Shown in pieces: positions 7,771 to 17,311 of a stretch of DNA of 64,000 nt. Position 1 is the stretch's first letter; each line of letters starts with the position of its first letter. A program made the position numbers and the translations under genes. The notes under the pieces are model-generated. The model was not told where the DNA came from, did no database searches, and saw only the letters and a list, made by a program, of their open reading frames with translations. The stretch comes from Methylobacterium sp. J-088 (GTDB lineage: Bacteria > Pseudomonadota > Alphaproteobacteria > Rhizobiales > Beijerinckiaceae): assembly GCF_022829295.1 (NCBI RefSeq), contig NZ_JAKSYH010000263.1, positions 1 through 64,000 of the forward strand. The letters run 5' to 3'.

Positions 7771-9045
7771 ATGCTGAGCGACGATGCGGATCATCGTGCC
7801 GGATATCGATCCGATGCGATCGAGGCGGTGCCTGGCGCAAGTGAATCGCGGCGTAACGCGTCCGGCGGGAGGCCGAAGCCGTCTCGCGGCTTCGGCCTGA
7901 TCTTGGTCCTGCTCGCCGTCGCGGGCGGTGGAGCCTATGGCTACACGCGCGTCAACCAGCCCGTGGCGAAACCGAAGGTCGCAGCATCGCGACCGGTGCC
8001 GGTCACGCTCGGGACCGTTGCACAAGGTCCGTTCGCGCTGATGACCAACGGTCTCGGAACGGTGCAGGCCTACAACACCGTGCAGGTCCGAACCCGCGTC
8101 GACGGTGAGATCCAGCAGGTCGCCTTCCGCGAGGGCCAGACCGTTCACAAAGGCGATGTGCTCGTTCAGGTCGACCCGCGCCCCTATCAGGCGACCCTGG
8201 ATCAGGCCAAGGCCAAGAAGGATCAGGACACCGCAACCCTGAACAACGCCAAGGCGGATCTTGTCCGCTACACGGGCCTCGGAGCCTACGCGTCGCGGCA
8301 GCAGACCGAGACGCAGACCGCGCTCGTCGCGCAACTAACCGCGCAGGTCGCCTCCGATCAGGCTTCGATCGACAACGCTACGACCCAGCTCGGCTACGCC
8401 ACGATCCGCGCTCCGATCGCGGGTGTGACGGGCTTCCGGCAGGTTGATATCGGCAACATCGTCACCGCCGCGGGCCAGACCCCGATCGTGACAATCACCC
8501 AGGTCGAGCCGATCTTCGTGGTGTTCACCGCGCCGGAGGATCAGCTTCCTGCGATCACTGCCGCGATGCGGACGGGGGACGTTCCGGTTGAGGCCTGGAG
8601 TACGGACGGGCTCACCAAGCTGGCGGACGGCAAGCTCGCTTTGTTCAACAATCAAGTCGACACCGCGACCGGCACCATTCGCCTCAAGGCCGTGTACGAG
8701 AACCAGAACCACGCGCTCTGGCCGGGCCTGTCGGTCTCGACAAAGATGCGGGTCGGGATCGTTGCGCTGGCCACGACCGTGCCCGACAATGCGATCCAGC
8801 ACGGGCCCGACGGGTTGTTCGCCTTCGTGGTGGACGAGTCCGATCACGCGCATCAGGTGTCCCTCAAGGCCGGGCGGTCCGATGCCGGCCGTACGCAGAT
8901 CCTCGGCGACGAGTTGAAGCCGGGCGAGCGCGTGATCACGGCCGGCCAGTACAAGGTGCAGGACGGCAGTCTCGTCGCTGAGGCGCATGCCCCCGGGGCA
9001 ACGCAGGCGGCGACGTCCACGCCCAAGATGGAGGCGCACCGCTGA
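7771..9045 (+). CDS. RND efflux periplasmic adaptor (membrane fusion protein)
   Basis: A 424-residue MdtA/AcrA-type adaptor linking an inner-membrane RND pump to an outer-membrane channel. An N-terminal membrane anchor (FGLILVLLAVAGGGAYGYT, about residues 42-60) is followed by the barrel-sandwich hybrid (LGTVQAYNTVQVRTRVDGEI, EGQTVHKGDVLVQVDPRPYQA), an alpha-hairpin (about 135-195), the second lipoyl half (LGYATIRAPIAGVTG) and the beta-barrel/MP domains. An upstream in-frame ATG at 7717 would add 18 residues. The pump gene follows 49 bases after the stop. No outer-membrane factor gene follows, so a shared TolC-like channel is likely. Confidence 0.9.
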   Translation: MLSDDADHRAGYRSDAIEAVPGASESRRNASGGRPKPSRGFGLILVLLAVAGGGAYGYTRVNQPVAKPKVAASRPVPVTLGTVAQGPFALMTNGLGTVQAYNTVQVRTRVDGEIQQVAFREGQTVHKGDVLVQVDPRPYQATLDQAKAKKDQDTATLNNAKADLVRYTGLGAYASRQQTETQTALVAQLTAQVASDQASIDNATTQLGYATIRAPIAGVTGFRQVDIGNIVTAAGQTPIVTITQVEPIFVVFTAPEDQLPAITAAMRTGDVPVEAWSTDGLTKLADGKLALFNNQVDTATGTIRLKAVYENQNHALWPGLSVSTKMRVGIVALATTVPDNAIQHGPDGLFAFVVDESDHAHQVSLKAGRSDAGRTQILGDELKPGERVITAGQYKVQDGSLVAEAHAPGATQAATSTPKMEAHR

Positions 9046-9094
9046 TGCGCCGATTCGCTCAAACGATGGATCGGCACATGCGCGGGGCCCGGCG

Positions 9095-12000
9095 ATGAAA
9101 GGCGGCATCTCGGCGCCCTTCATCCGCTTCCCGGTCGCGACCACGCTAATCATGGTCGGCATCCTGTTCCTCGGGGTGGTGGCCTATCCACTGCTGGGCG
9201 TCGCGCCGCTGCCGCAGGTGGACTTCCCAACGATCCAGGTCACGGCGCAGCTGCCCGGCGCGAGCCCGGAGACCATGGCGTCTTCCGTGGCGCAGCCCCT
9301 GGAACGGCAGTTCTCGCAGATTCCCGGCGTCGCACAGATGACGTCGCAGAGTTCCCTCGGGATCTCGTCGATCACGGTTCAGTTCGATCTCAACCGAAAC
9401 ATCGATGGAGCGGCGAGCGACGTCCAGGCGGCGATCAACGCCGCCAGCGGCCAGCTTCCGAAGAACCTGCCGACACCGCCGACATATCGGAAAGTCAACC
9501 CGGCCGACTCGCCGATCCTCCTGCTCTCGGCCACATCCGACACCATGCCGCTCATCGACGTGGACGATGCGGTCGACGTGCAGCTCGCCCAGCGGATCAG
9601 CCAGATTTCCGGCGTGGCGCAGGTTTTCATCGGCGGCCAGCAGAAGCCGGCGATCCGCATCCAGGTCGATCCGGCCAAGCTCGTGGCGAAGAATCTTTCG
9701 CTCGAGGACGTGCGCACGCAGCTCACCCTGACCACGGTGAACAACCCCAAGGGCAGCATCGACGGCGGCAGCCACAGCTACACGATCTACGCCAACGACC
9801 AGCTCACGGCGGCCAAGAACTGGAACGACGTGATCGTCGCCTACCAGAACGGCGCACCCTTGCGCGTGCGCGACATCGGCCACGCGGTTGCCGGGCCGGA
9901 GGACACCAAGCAGGCGGGCTGGACCAACGGCAAGCGCGGCGTCTTCCTCGTGGTGTTCAAGCAGCCGGGCGCCAACGTCATCGACACGGTGGACAGCATC
10001 AAGGCGCAGCTGCCCCAGCTGACCGCGACGCTGCCGGCCGGCATCAAGATCGGCATCCTGAGCGACCGCACGCAGACCATCCGCGCATCGGTCGAGGACG
10101 TGCAGTTCACGCTGCTGCTCACCATCGTGCTTGTGGTGGCGGTGATCTTCGTGTTCCTGCGCAGCTTCTGGGCGACCGTGATCCCGAGCGTGACGGTGCC
10201 GCTCGCGCTACTCGGCGCCTGCGCGCTGATGTGGATGGCCGGCTACACGCTCGACAACCTTTCGCTGATGGCGCTGACCATCTCGGTGGGCTTCGTGGTC
10301 GACGACGCCATCGTCGTGCTGGAGAACATCAGCCGCTACATCGAGGAGGGGATGCGGCCCAGGGAGGCCGCGTTCAAGGGCGCGGGCGAAATCGGCTTCA
10401 CCATCGTGTCGATCTCGGTGTCGCTGATCGCGGTGCTGATCCCGCTGCTGCTGATGGGCGGCATCATCGGCCGGCTGTTCCGCGAATTCGCCGTGGTGCT
10501 GTCGATGACGATCGCGGTTTCGGCCTTCGTGTCGCTGACGCTCACACCGATGATGGCCTCGCGCCTGCTGAAAGCTCACGGCGCCGAGCGGCACGGCCGC
10601 CTCTACCGGATGAGCGAGGCCGGCTTCGACTGGCTGCTGTCCGTCTACGAGGATGCCCTCGACGTGGCCCTGCGCTTCCGCAAGGTGACGCTGCTGGTCT
10701 TCTTCGCCACGCTGGCGCTGACCGGCTACCTGTTCGTGGCGATCCCGAAGGGCTTCTTCCCGCAGCAAGACACCGGCTTCATGATCGGCGTCACCGAGGC
10801 AGGGCAAGATATCTCGTTCTCGGCGATGAAGACGCTGCAGGAGAAGGTCGGCGCCATCGTCCAGGCCGATCCGGCGATTGCCACCGTCGGCATGTCGCTC
10901 GGCGGCAATGGTCAGGCACTCAATTCCGGGCGGATGTACATCACGCTCAAGCCGCGCGACGAACGTGACGTCAATGCTTTCCAGGTCATCGGGCGCTTAC
11001 GCCCGAAACTCGAACAGGTTGAGGGCATCCGCACCTACATCCAGGCGACGCAGGACGTGCGCACCGGCGGGCGCACCTCGCGCACGCAGTTTGAGTACAC
11101 ACTTCAGGATCCAGATCTCGGTGAGCTGAACACCTGGGCGCCGAAAATCCTCGACAAAATGAAGACCCTGCGCGAGCTGCGCGACGTCGCCACCGACCAG
11201 CAGACCCGCGGCACGACCCTGACCCTGTCGATCGACCGCGACGCGGCCTCTCGGTACGGCATCACGCCCCAGCTGATCGACGACACGCTCTACGACGCGT
11301 TCGGCCAGCGGCAGATCGCCCAGTACTTCACGCAGCTCAACAGCTATCACGTGGTGCTGGAGGTGCTGCCCGTTTTGCAGGGTACCGTCGAAAGCCTCGA
11401 CAAGATCTACATCAAGGCGCCCAACGGCGGCGGGCAAGTGCCGCTCGCAGCCTTCGCGCACTGGACGACCGTGCCGGTGGCGCCGCTGGCCGTGAACCAT
11501 CAGGGCCAGTTTCCGGCGGTGACGATCAGCTTCAACCTCGCCCCCGACGTAGCGCTGGGGCAGGCCACCGAGGCGATCGCGCAGGCGATGCGCGAGTTGC
11601 AGGTGCCGCCCACGGTGATGAGCGGATTCCAGGGCACCGCCCAGGCGTTCCAGCAATCGCTCTCGACCGTGCCGTTGCTGATCCTCGCGGCCCTGTTCGT
11701 GGTCTACCTGATCCTCGGCATCCTGTACGAGAGCTTCATCCACCCGATCACCATTCTATCGACGCTGCCCTCTGCCGGCGTCGGCGCGCTCGCGGTGCTG
11801 ATGTGGGCGGGGTACGATTTCAGCCTGATCGCGCTCATCGGGATCATCCTGCTGATCGGCATCGTGAAGAAGAACGGCATCATGCTGGTCGACTTCGCGA
11901 TCGTGGCCGAGCGCGAGGAGGGTCTCAGCCCCGAAGAGGCAATCCGGAAGGCTGCCCTGCTGCGCTTCCGCCCGATCCTGATGACCACCATGGCGGCGCT

Positions 12001-12265
12001 GCTGGGCGGCATCCCGCTGATGTTCGCCCATGGGACCGGATCCGAAATCCGACAGCCGCTGGGGTACGCGATGGTCGGTGGCCTGGCCGTCAGCCAGATC
12101 CTGACGCTGTTCACGACGCCGGTGATTTACATCTACCTCGACCGGCTGGCCCACCGCTTCTCCTATGGGGACAAGCCGGCGACCGTAGATGCCGCGCACG
12201 AAGGAACCGAAGCCGAGCCGGTGGAGGAGGTCCGCGGACCACCGACACTGCGCGCGGCCGAGTGA
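9095..12265 (+). CDS. RND efflux transporter, inner-membrane pump (HAE1/MdtB-C type)
   Basis: A 1056-residue proton-driven multidrug exporter of the hydrophobe/amphiphile efflux family. The start MKGGISAPFIRFPVATTLIMVGILFLG is the standard RND opening, with TM1 at once, and rejects a longer frame that overlaps the adaptor gene. Other landmarks are QVDFPTIQV, the periplasmic porter domain (SDVQAAINAA), LRSFWATVIPSVTVPLALLG, the TM4 relay segment VGFVVDDAIVVLENISR, RFRPILMTTMAALLGGIPLM, and a second TM bundle near residues 865-1020. Relay aspartates are present. Paired with the adaptor just upstream; substrate not predictable. Confidence 0.94.
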   Translation: MKGGISAPFIRFPVATTLIMVGILFLGVVAYPLLGVAPLPQVDFPTIQVTAQLPGASPETMASSVAQPLERQFSQIPGVAQMTSQSSLGISSITVQFDLNRNIDGAASDVQAAINAASGQLPKNLPTPPTYRKVNPADSPILLLSATSDTMPLIDVDDAVDVQLAQRISQISGVAQVFIGGQQKPAIRIQVDPAKLVAKNLSLEDVRTQLTLTTVNNPKGSIDGGSHSYTIYANDQLTAAKNWNDVIVAYQNGAPLRVRDIGHAVAGPEDTKQAGWTNGKRGVFLVVFKQPGANVIDTVDSIKAQLPQLTATLPAGIKIGILSDRTQTIRASVEDVQFTLLLTIVLVVAVIFVFLRSFWATVIPSVTVPLALLGACALMWMAGYTLDNLSLMALTISVGFVVDDAIVVLENISRYIEEGMRPREAAFKGAGEIGFTIVSISVSLIAVLIPLLLMGGIIGRLFREFAVVLSMTIAVSAFVSLTLTPMMASRLLKAHGAERHGRLYRMSEAGFDWLLSVYEDALDVALRFRKVTLLVFFATLALTGYLFVAIPKGFFPQQDTGFMIGVTEAGQDISFSAMKTLQEKVGAIVQADPAIATVGMSLGGNGQALNSGRMYITLKPRDERDVNAFQVIGRLRPKLEQVEGIRTYIQATQDVRTGGRTSRTQFEYTLQDPDLGELNTWAPKILDKMKTLRELRDVATDQQTRGTTLTLSIDRDAASRYGITPQLIDDTLYDAFGQRQIAQYFTQLNSYHVVLEVLPVLQGTVESLDKIYIKAPNGGGQVPLAAFAHWTTVPVAPLAVNHQGQFPAVTISFNLAPDVALGQATEAIAQAMRELQVPPTVMSGFQGTAQAFQQSLSTVPLLILAALFVVYLILGILYESFIHPITILSTLPSAGVGALAVLMWAGYDFSLIALIGIILLIGIVKKNGIMLVDFAIVAEREEGLSPEEAIRKAALLRFRPILMTTMAALLGGIPLMFAHGTGSEIRQPLGYAMVGGLAVSQILTLFTTPVIYIYLDRLAHRFSYGDKPATVDAAHEGTEAEPVEEVRGPPTLRAAE

Positions 12266-12401
12266 AGCTGGGATCGAGCCGCCGTCAGTGAACGCGGCGA
12301 AGCATTTGAGCGTCGCATTGAATGGCGTTGCTGAAAGTCTAGTCGGAAGGCCGCATGAGAATCGGCAGGCTCCATCCGGAGAGATGGCCTGCGGCGCCTT
12401 C

Positions 12402-12433
12402 GATGCGGGTTTCGCCGAAGCGAAGCCCGCATC
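12402..12433. terminator. Bidirectional hairpin between efflux and ohr genes
   Basis: GATGCGGGTTTCGC (12402-12415) pairs with GCGAAGCCCGCATC (12420-12433) around a CGAA loop; one T-G wobble is the only imperfection. It lies between the convergent RND pump and ohr genes, where a shared terminator is expected. No long T-run follows on either strand. Confidence 0.6.
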
Positions 12434-12443
12434 GGTAGATGCT

Positions 12444-12869
12444 TCAGGCGATCTTCAGCCCGACATTGACGTTGCCGCGGGTGGCGTTCGAGTACGGGCA
12501 GACCTGATGGGCGGCGTCCACGAGCTTCTGCGCATCGGCGTGGTCGAGACCAGGCAGGCTGATCGTCAGATCGGCGGTGATGCCGAAACCGCCCTCGGAG
12601 CGCGGGCCGATGCCGACCTCGGCGGTCACGCTGGTGTCGGCCGGGACCTTGAGCTGCAGCGAGGGCGCTACGGCCTTCATCGCGCCGAGGAAGCAAGCCG
12701 AGTAGCCCGATGCGAAGAGCTGCTCCGGGTTCGCGCCCGGACCGCCGGCGCCGCCGAGCTCCTTCGGGGTCGCGAGCTTGACCTCGAAGCTGCCGTCGGC
12801 GGTGCGGGCGGCGCCGTCGCGGCCCCCGGTGGCAGTCGCGGTCGTGCGGTACTTCACGTCTACGGACAT
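12444..12869 (-). CDS. ohr: Organic hydroperoxide resistance protein Ohr (OsmC superfamily)
   Basis: A 141-residue thiol peroxidase that reduces organic hydroperoxides using lipoyl-linked electrons. The two reactive cysteines are in GYSACFLGAMK (about residue 60) and HQVCPYSNATRGN (about 125), the hallmark of Ohr rather than OsmC. NPEQLFASGYSACFLGA and GFGITADLTISLPGL are also family signatures. Length is normal. An imperfect palindrome 65 bases upstream resembles OhrR operators, so peroxide-inducible control is likely, although no ohrR gene is in the window. Confidence 0.95.
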   Translation of the reverse strand: MSVDVKYRTTATATGGRDGAARTADGSFEVKLATPKELGGAGGPGANPEQLFASGYSACFLGAMKAVAPSLQLKVPADTSVTAEVGIGPRSEGGFGITADLTISLPGLDHADAQKLVDAAHQVCPYSNATRGNVNVGLKIA

Positions 12870-12933
12870 GCGGATCTCCTGTTGCGAATGAGGGTCGCCA
12901 ACTAGGGGCCGGCGAGCCTCTGGATAGTCCCAA

Positions 12934-12955
12934 TTTAGATTGTGCGCAATCTAAA
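12934..12955. promoter_or_regulatory. OhrR-like operator upstream of ohr
   Basis: Nine-base arms TTTAGATTG (12934-12942) and CAATCTAAA (12947-12955) form a perfect inverted repeat around TGCG. It lies between the end of ade and the ohr start, in an otherwise GC-rich stretch. Known OhrR operators are AT-flanked dyads containing CAAT/ATTG, so this is very likely the site for an unlinked OhrR. Confidence 0.7.
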
Positions 12956-12956
12956 A

Positions 12957-14678
12957 TCAAGGATCGATGAGGCAGAACCGATCGACATCCACCAAGCCGC
13001 GATCGGTGATCTTGAGGTGCGGGATGACCGGCAGCGGCAAGAACGCCACCTGGAGAAACGGCTCGGGCAGCACCACGCCGAGGCTTTGCGCAGCGGCGCG
13101 CAGGGTGAGAAGATCCGTCCGGATCACGTCGGATGGCATCAGGCTCATGAGGCCAGCGAGCGGTAGGGCGATCTCGGCCAGCACGCGGCCGCCCTCCACC
13201 ACCACGAAGCCGCCCTCGATCTCCCCCAGGCGGTTCACCGCCACTGCCATGTCGGCCTCTTCGACGCCGACCACCGTGATGTTGTGGCTGTCATGCCCGA
13301 CCGAGGACGCGATTGCGCCCCGTTGCAAGCCGAACCCCTTCACGAAGGCGACGCCAATCCCGCGCGCGCCCGGCGCTGTGCGTCCGTGGCGCTCCACGAC
13401 CGCGACCTTGATGACGTCCTGGGCGAGATCGACGTGCCGCTCGCCGCCCGCGTAAGGCAGCGACAGGTCGTGACGCAGGGTGATGATCTGGCCCGGGACA
13501 ACGCCGATTACCGGCGTCGACGGTCCGGAACCCGGCGCGGTGAAATCCGCTGCCGTGACAGACCGCGCCCTGACGCTGTTGCGGCCGATCGGGGCGACCG
13601 ATGGGCGGCCGGCGAACAGTGGTTCTTCCACCGGCCGGCCCGCTGCGAAGACCCGGGAGACCGGGCAGGTTTCGAGATCATCGAGCACGACCAAGTCGGC
13701 GCGCTGGCCGGGCGCCACCAAGCCGCGATCGTGTAGGCCGAAGGCCCGCGCGGCCGACCACGAGGCGGCCCGGTAGGCGGCAAGCGGCGGCGCGCCCAGC
13801 GCGATGGCCGTGCGGATGATGAAGTCGAGATGTCCTTCCTCGGCGATGTCGAGGGGGTTCCGATCGTCGGTGCAGAAGGCCAGGAATGGCGCGGTTCGCT
13901 CGGTAAGGATTGGCGCCAGCGCGTGCAGATCCTTGCAGACCGAGCCCTCCCGGATCAGCACGGTCATGCCCTTCGAGAGCTTTTCGAGCGCTTCCGCGGG
14001 CGTGGTTGCCTCGTGCTCCGTACGGATGCCGGCCGCGATGTAGCCGTTCAGACGTTCACCGCGCAGGAGGGGGGCGTGGCCGTCGATGTGCCGGCCCTGG
14101 AAGGCGGCAAGCTTCTCCAGCACCCCCGGATCCCCCGCGAGCACACCTGGGAAGTTCATGAATTCGGCCAACCCGACTACCTTCGGGTGGGTGGCAAAGG
14201 GAAGGAGATCGGCGACCCCGATCCGGGCGCCTGAGGTCTCGAGATGGTCGGTGGCCGGGACGCAGGAGGATAGCTGCATCCGCAGGTCCATCGCCAGCGT
14301 CTCCGCGGAGGCGAGAAACCACGCGAAGGCGTCGACCCCGAGGACGTTGGCCATCTCGTGCGGATCGCAGATCCCCGTGGTGACGCCGTGCGGCAGGACG
14401 CACCGCTCGAATTCCTGTGGCGGCATCAGCGAGGATTCGACGTGGAAATGCGTGTCGATGAAACCCGGCACCACGATCTTGCCGGCGATGTCGATCTCGC
14501 GCCGCCCGCGATACGTCCCGAAGGTGCCGACGATCCGGTCGCCGCAGATGGCGATATCGGACACCACGAGATCGCCGGTGACGAGATCGAGGAACCGCCC
14601 GCCCTTGAGGACGAGGTCGGCCTCGGCGCGGCCCGTTCCCTGATCGATGACCCGCCGCAGGAAATCCGTTTGTTGCAT
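12957..14678 (-). CDS. ade: Adenine deaminase
   Basis: Amidohydrolase converting adenine to hypoxanthine and ammonia in purine salvage. The 573-residue product matches the usual length. Near residues 80-90 it has GFIDTHFHVESSLM (metal-binding HxH plus the family ESS motif), then VLPHGVTTGICDPHEMANV, GHAPLL, GIRTEHEATTPAEAL, FCTDDRNP and the C-terminal AdeC domain (SSVGHDSHNITVVG). The start MQQTDFLRRVIDQGTGRAEADLVLKGG is chosen because the family starts there; a longer frame of 35 more residues is low-complexity. The stop abuts the ohr operator. Confidence 0.93.
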   Translation of the reverse strand: MQQTDFLRRVIDQGTGRAEADLVLKGGRFLDLVTGDLVVSDIAICGDRIVGTFGTYRGRREIDIAGKIVVPGFIDTHFHVESSLMPPQEFERCVLPHGVTTGICDPHEMANVLGVDAFAWFLASAETLAMDLRMQLSSCVPATDHLETSGARIGVADLLPFATHPKVVGLAEFMNFPGVLAGDPGVLEKLAAFQGRHIDGHAPLLRGERLNGYIAAGIRTEHEATTPAEALEKLSKGMTVLIREGSVCKDLHALAPILTERTAPFLAFCTDDRNPLDIAEEGHLDFIIRTAIALGAPPLAAYRAASWSAARAFGLHDRGLVAPGQRADLVVLDDLETCPVSRVFAAGRPVEEPLFAGRPSVAPIGRNSVRARSVTAADFTAPGSGPSTPVIGVVPGQIITLRHDLSLPYAGGERHVDLAQDVIKVAVVERHGRTAPGARGIGVAFVKGFGLQRGAIASSVGHDSHNITVVGVEEADMAVAVNRLGEIEGGFVVVEGGRVLAEIALPLAGLMSLMPSDVIRTDLLTLRAAAQSLGVVLPEPFLQVAFLPLPVIPHLKITDRGLVDVDRFCLIDP

Positions 14679-14806
14679 CGTGCGATGTCGCCTTCGCTTC
14701 GCTATCCGCCGGGAGCATGCCACGGATGCATGGCCCTCGGCGACGCTTGCAGGCGGACCAGTGGGGGCGCAGAAGCCCAGCACCCTTGAAACGGTCGAAT
14801 CTGCCG

Positions 14807-16636
14807 ATGCCCGCCTATCGTTCCCGCACCACCACCCACGGTCGCAACATGGCCGGCGCCCGTGGCCTTTGGCGCGCCACCGGCATGAAGGATGCCGATT
14901 TCGGCAAGCCGATCATCGCGGTCGTTAACTCGTTCACGCAGTTCGTGCCCGGCCACGTCCATCTGAAGGATCTCGGCCAGCTCGTGGCCCGGGAGATCGA
15001 AGCGGCGGGCGGCGTCGCCAAGGAGTTCAACACGATCGCGGTCGATGACGGCATCGCGATGGGCCACGACGGGATGCTGTACTCGCTGCCATCGCGGGAG
15101 CTGATCGCCGATTCCGTCGAGTACATGGTCAACGCGCATTGCGCCGACGCGATGGTGTGCATCTCGAATTGCGACAAGATCACCCCCGGCATGCTGATGG
15201 CGACCCTACGCCTAAACATCCCGACCGTGTTCGTCTCAGGCGGCCCGATGGAGGCCGGCAAGGTGCAACTTCCGGGCATCGACAGGAAGGTCGACCTCGT
15301 CGACGCCATGATTGCGGCCGCCGACGATCGGATCTCCGACGAAGACGTCGCGGTCATCGAGCGCTCGGCCTGCCCAACCTGCGGCTCCTGTTCGGGCATG
15401 TTCACGGCGAACTCGATGAACTGCCTCACCGAAGCACTGGGGCTGGCCCTGCCGGGCAACGGCTCGGTGCTTGCCACCCATGCCGACCGCAAGCGCCTGT
15501 TCATCGAGGCCGGCCACCTCATCGTCGATCTGGCCCGCCGCCACTACGAGCAGGACGACGCAAGCGTGCTGCCTCGGGCGGTGGCGAACTTCACGGCCTT
15601 CGAGAACGCCATGACGCTCGACATCGCTATGGGCGGATCGACCAACACGGTGCTGCACCTGCTGGCCGCCGCCCACGAGGGTGAGGTGCCGTTCACGATG
15701 GCCGATATCGACCGGCTGTCGCGGCGGGTCCCCGTGCTGTGCAAGGTCGCCCCGGCGGTGGCCAACGTTCACATGGAGGACGTCCACCGGGCCGGCGGCA
15801 TCATGGGCATTCTGGGCGAACTCGACCGGGCCGGCCTGATCGATACCACGGTGGGCAACGTCTCGGCCGGGACTCTCGCCGGGGCGCTCGCCCGCTGGGA
15901 CGTACGCGGTGCCCCGTCCGCCTCGGTCCAGACCTTCTACCGCGCCGCGCCCGGCGGCGTGCCGACCCAGGTGGCGTTCAGCCAGGAATCGCGCTTCGAC
16001 GAACTCGACATCGATCGCGCGGGCGGCGTGATCCGCGATGCCGCGCACGCCTATTCGCGGGATGGCGGCCTCGCGGTGCTCTACGGCAACCTCGCCGAGC
16101 AGGGCTGCATCGTGAAGACCGCGGGCGTCGATACCTCGATACTGACCTTCACCGGCACGGCCCGGGTTTTCGAAAGCCAGGACGCGGCGGTCGACGGCAT
16201 CCTCAACGGTAAGGTCACGGCCGGCGAGGTGGTGCTGATCCGCTACGAGGGCCCGCGCGGAGGCCCCGGCATGCAGGAGATGCTCTACCCGACGAGCTAC
16301 CTGAAATCGAAGGGCCTCGGGAAAGCCTGCGCCCTCGTGACGGATGGGCGGTTCTCCGGCGGATCCTCCGGCCTCTCGATCGGCCACGTTTCTCCGGAGG
16401 CGGCCGAGGGCGGCCTGATCGGCTTGGTGCGCGACGGCGATGCCATCGCGATCGACATCCCGGCCCGGAGCATCCGGCTCGACGTGGATGCAGGGGAACT
16501 CGACCGCCGCCGCGCCGCGCAGGCGGCGGCGGGCTGGCAGCCCGCGAAACCCCGCAAGCGTAAGGTCAGCGCTGCCCTGCGCGCCTACGCGATGCTCACG
16601 ACCAGCGCAGCCCATGGGGCCGTGCGCCGGGTCTGA
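14807..16636 (+). CDS. ilvD: Dihydroxy-acid dehydratase
   Basis: IlvD converts 2,3-dihydroxy-isovalerate and -methylvalerate into 2-keto acids in branched-chain amino acid synthesis. The 609-residue protein has the [Fe-S] ligands in VCISNCDKITPGM and SACPTCGSCSGMFTANSMNCL, plus GGSTNTVLHLLA, GPRGGPGMQEML and DGRFSGGSSGLSIGHVSPEAA near the C-terminus. The start MPAYRSRTTTHGRNMAGARGLWR matches the family. Its TGA is immediately followed by the stop of the convergent hydrolase gene, with no intergenic base. Confidence 0.96.
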   Translation: MPAYRSRTTTHGRNMAGARGLWRATGMKDADFGKPIIAVVNSFTQFVPGHVHLKDLGQLVAREIEAAGGVAKEFNTIAVDDGIAMGHDGMLYSLPSRELIADSVEYMVNAHCADAMVCISNCDKITPGMLMATLRLNIPTVFVSGGPMEAGKVQLPGIDRKVDLVDAMIAAADDRISDEDVAVIERSACPTCGSCSGMFTANSMNCLTEALGLALPGNGSVLATHADRKRLFIEAGHLIVDLARRHYEQDDASVLPRAVANFTAFENAMTLDIAMGGSTNTVLHLLAAAHEGEVPFTMADIDRLSRRVPVLCKVAPAVANVHMEDVHRAGGIMGILGELDRAGLIDTTVGNVSAGTLAGALARWDVRGAPSASVQTFYRAAPGGVPTQVAFSQESRFDELDIDRAGGVIRDAAHAYSRDGGLAVLYGNLAEQGCIVKTAGVDTSILTFTGTARVFESQDAAVDGILNGKVTAGEVVLIRYEGPRGGPGMQEMLYPTSYLKSKGLGKACALVTDGRFSGGSSGLSIGHVSPEAAEGGLIGLVRDGDAIAIDIPARSIRLDVDAGELDRRRAAQAAAGWQPAKPRKRKVSAALRAYAMLTTSAAHGAVRRV

Positions 16637-17308
16637 TCAGCGGGTCATCAGGGCCAGGGTGGCGACGGCGGCCAGAACCGCCGCCGCTGCCACGATGAGC
16701 CCGACGATCCGCCCCCGCGCGGCCCTGCGCACGTCTGCGACAGCGGCGTCCGGCTGGACGCGGCCCAACGCAGCCAGCATCAGCGGTTCGATCGCCCGGT
16801 AGCCGGCGGTATTCAGGTGGAGCCCGTCCGTGCCGTAGGCCCGGCGCAAGCCGCCCTTCGGGTCAGCCAGCACGGAATGGTAATCGATGTAGGTCGCCCC
16901 GTGTTCATGCGCGTGGTCGCGCAGCCATGTGTTGACCGCCGCGATCATCGCCGGAGCATCCGGCACCTCCGGGTTCCACGGGATCCGGGCAGCCGGCATG
17001 ATCGAGCCGACCCACGCCGTCACGCCCATGGCTCGCGCTTCGTCGAGCATGCCGGCGATGATCCTGGCGATCTCGTCGGCGGGCACGAACACCCCCTCGT
17101 TGCGGCCGATATCGTTCACCCCGCAGAGGAGATGGACGCCCTTCGCACCCGTCTCCTCCAGATCGCGGCGGAACCGCATGGTGATCCAACGCGCGGTCTG
17201 GCCCGATCCGCCGCGGGAAATGAGATCGTGGGCCGCGAAGGTCTTGGCGCGGAGATTGCCCCATTGCTCGGTGATCGAGTCCCCGATGAAGACGATCGGC
17301 GCCACCAT
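16637..17308 (-). CDS. SGNH/GDSL hydrolase with C-terminal membrane anchor
   Basis: A 223-residue SGNH hydrolase with all four blocks: IVFIGDSITEQWGN (catalytic Ser, residues 10-12), SRGGSGQTA (Gly), LLCGVNDIGRN (Asn) and TDGLHLNTAGY (Asp/His pair). After the catalytic domain there is a basic stretch (RRAARGR) and a single hydrophobic helix (IVGLIVAAAAVLAAVATLAL, about 201-220) ending in two residues. That looks like a C-terminal tail anchor with the catalytic domain in the cytoplasm; there is no signal peptide. Substrate (ester, acyl or acetyl group) is unknown. It follows a second SGNH gene by three bases. Confidence 0.82.
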   Translation of the reverse strand: MVAPIVFIGDSITEQWGNLRAKTFAAHDLISRGGSGQTARWITMRFRRDLEETGAKGVHLLCGVNDIGRNEGVFVPADEIARIIAGMLDEARAMGVTAWVGSIMPAARIPWNPEVPDAPAMIAAVNTWLRDHAHEHGATYIDYHSVLADPKGGLRRAYGTDGLHLNTAGYRAIEPLMLAALGRVQPDAAVADVRRAARGRIVGLIVAAAAVLAAVATLALMTR

Positions 17309-17311
17309 GGG

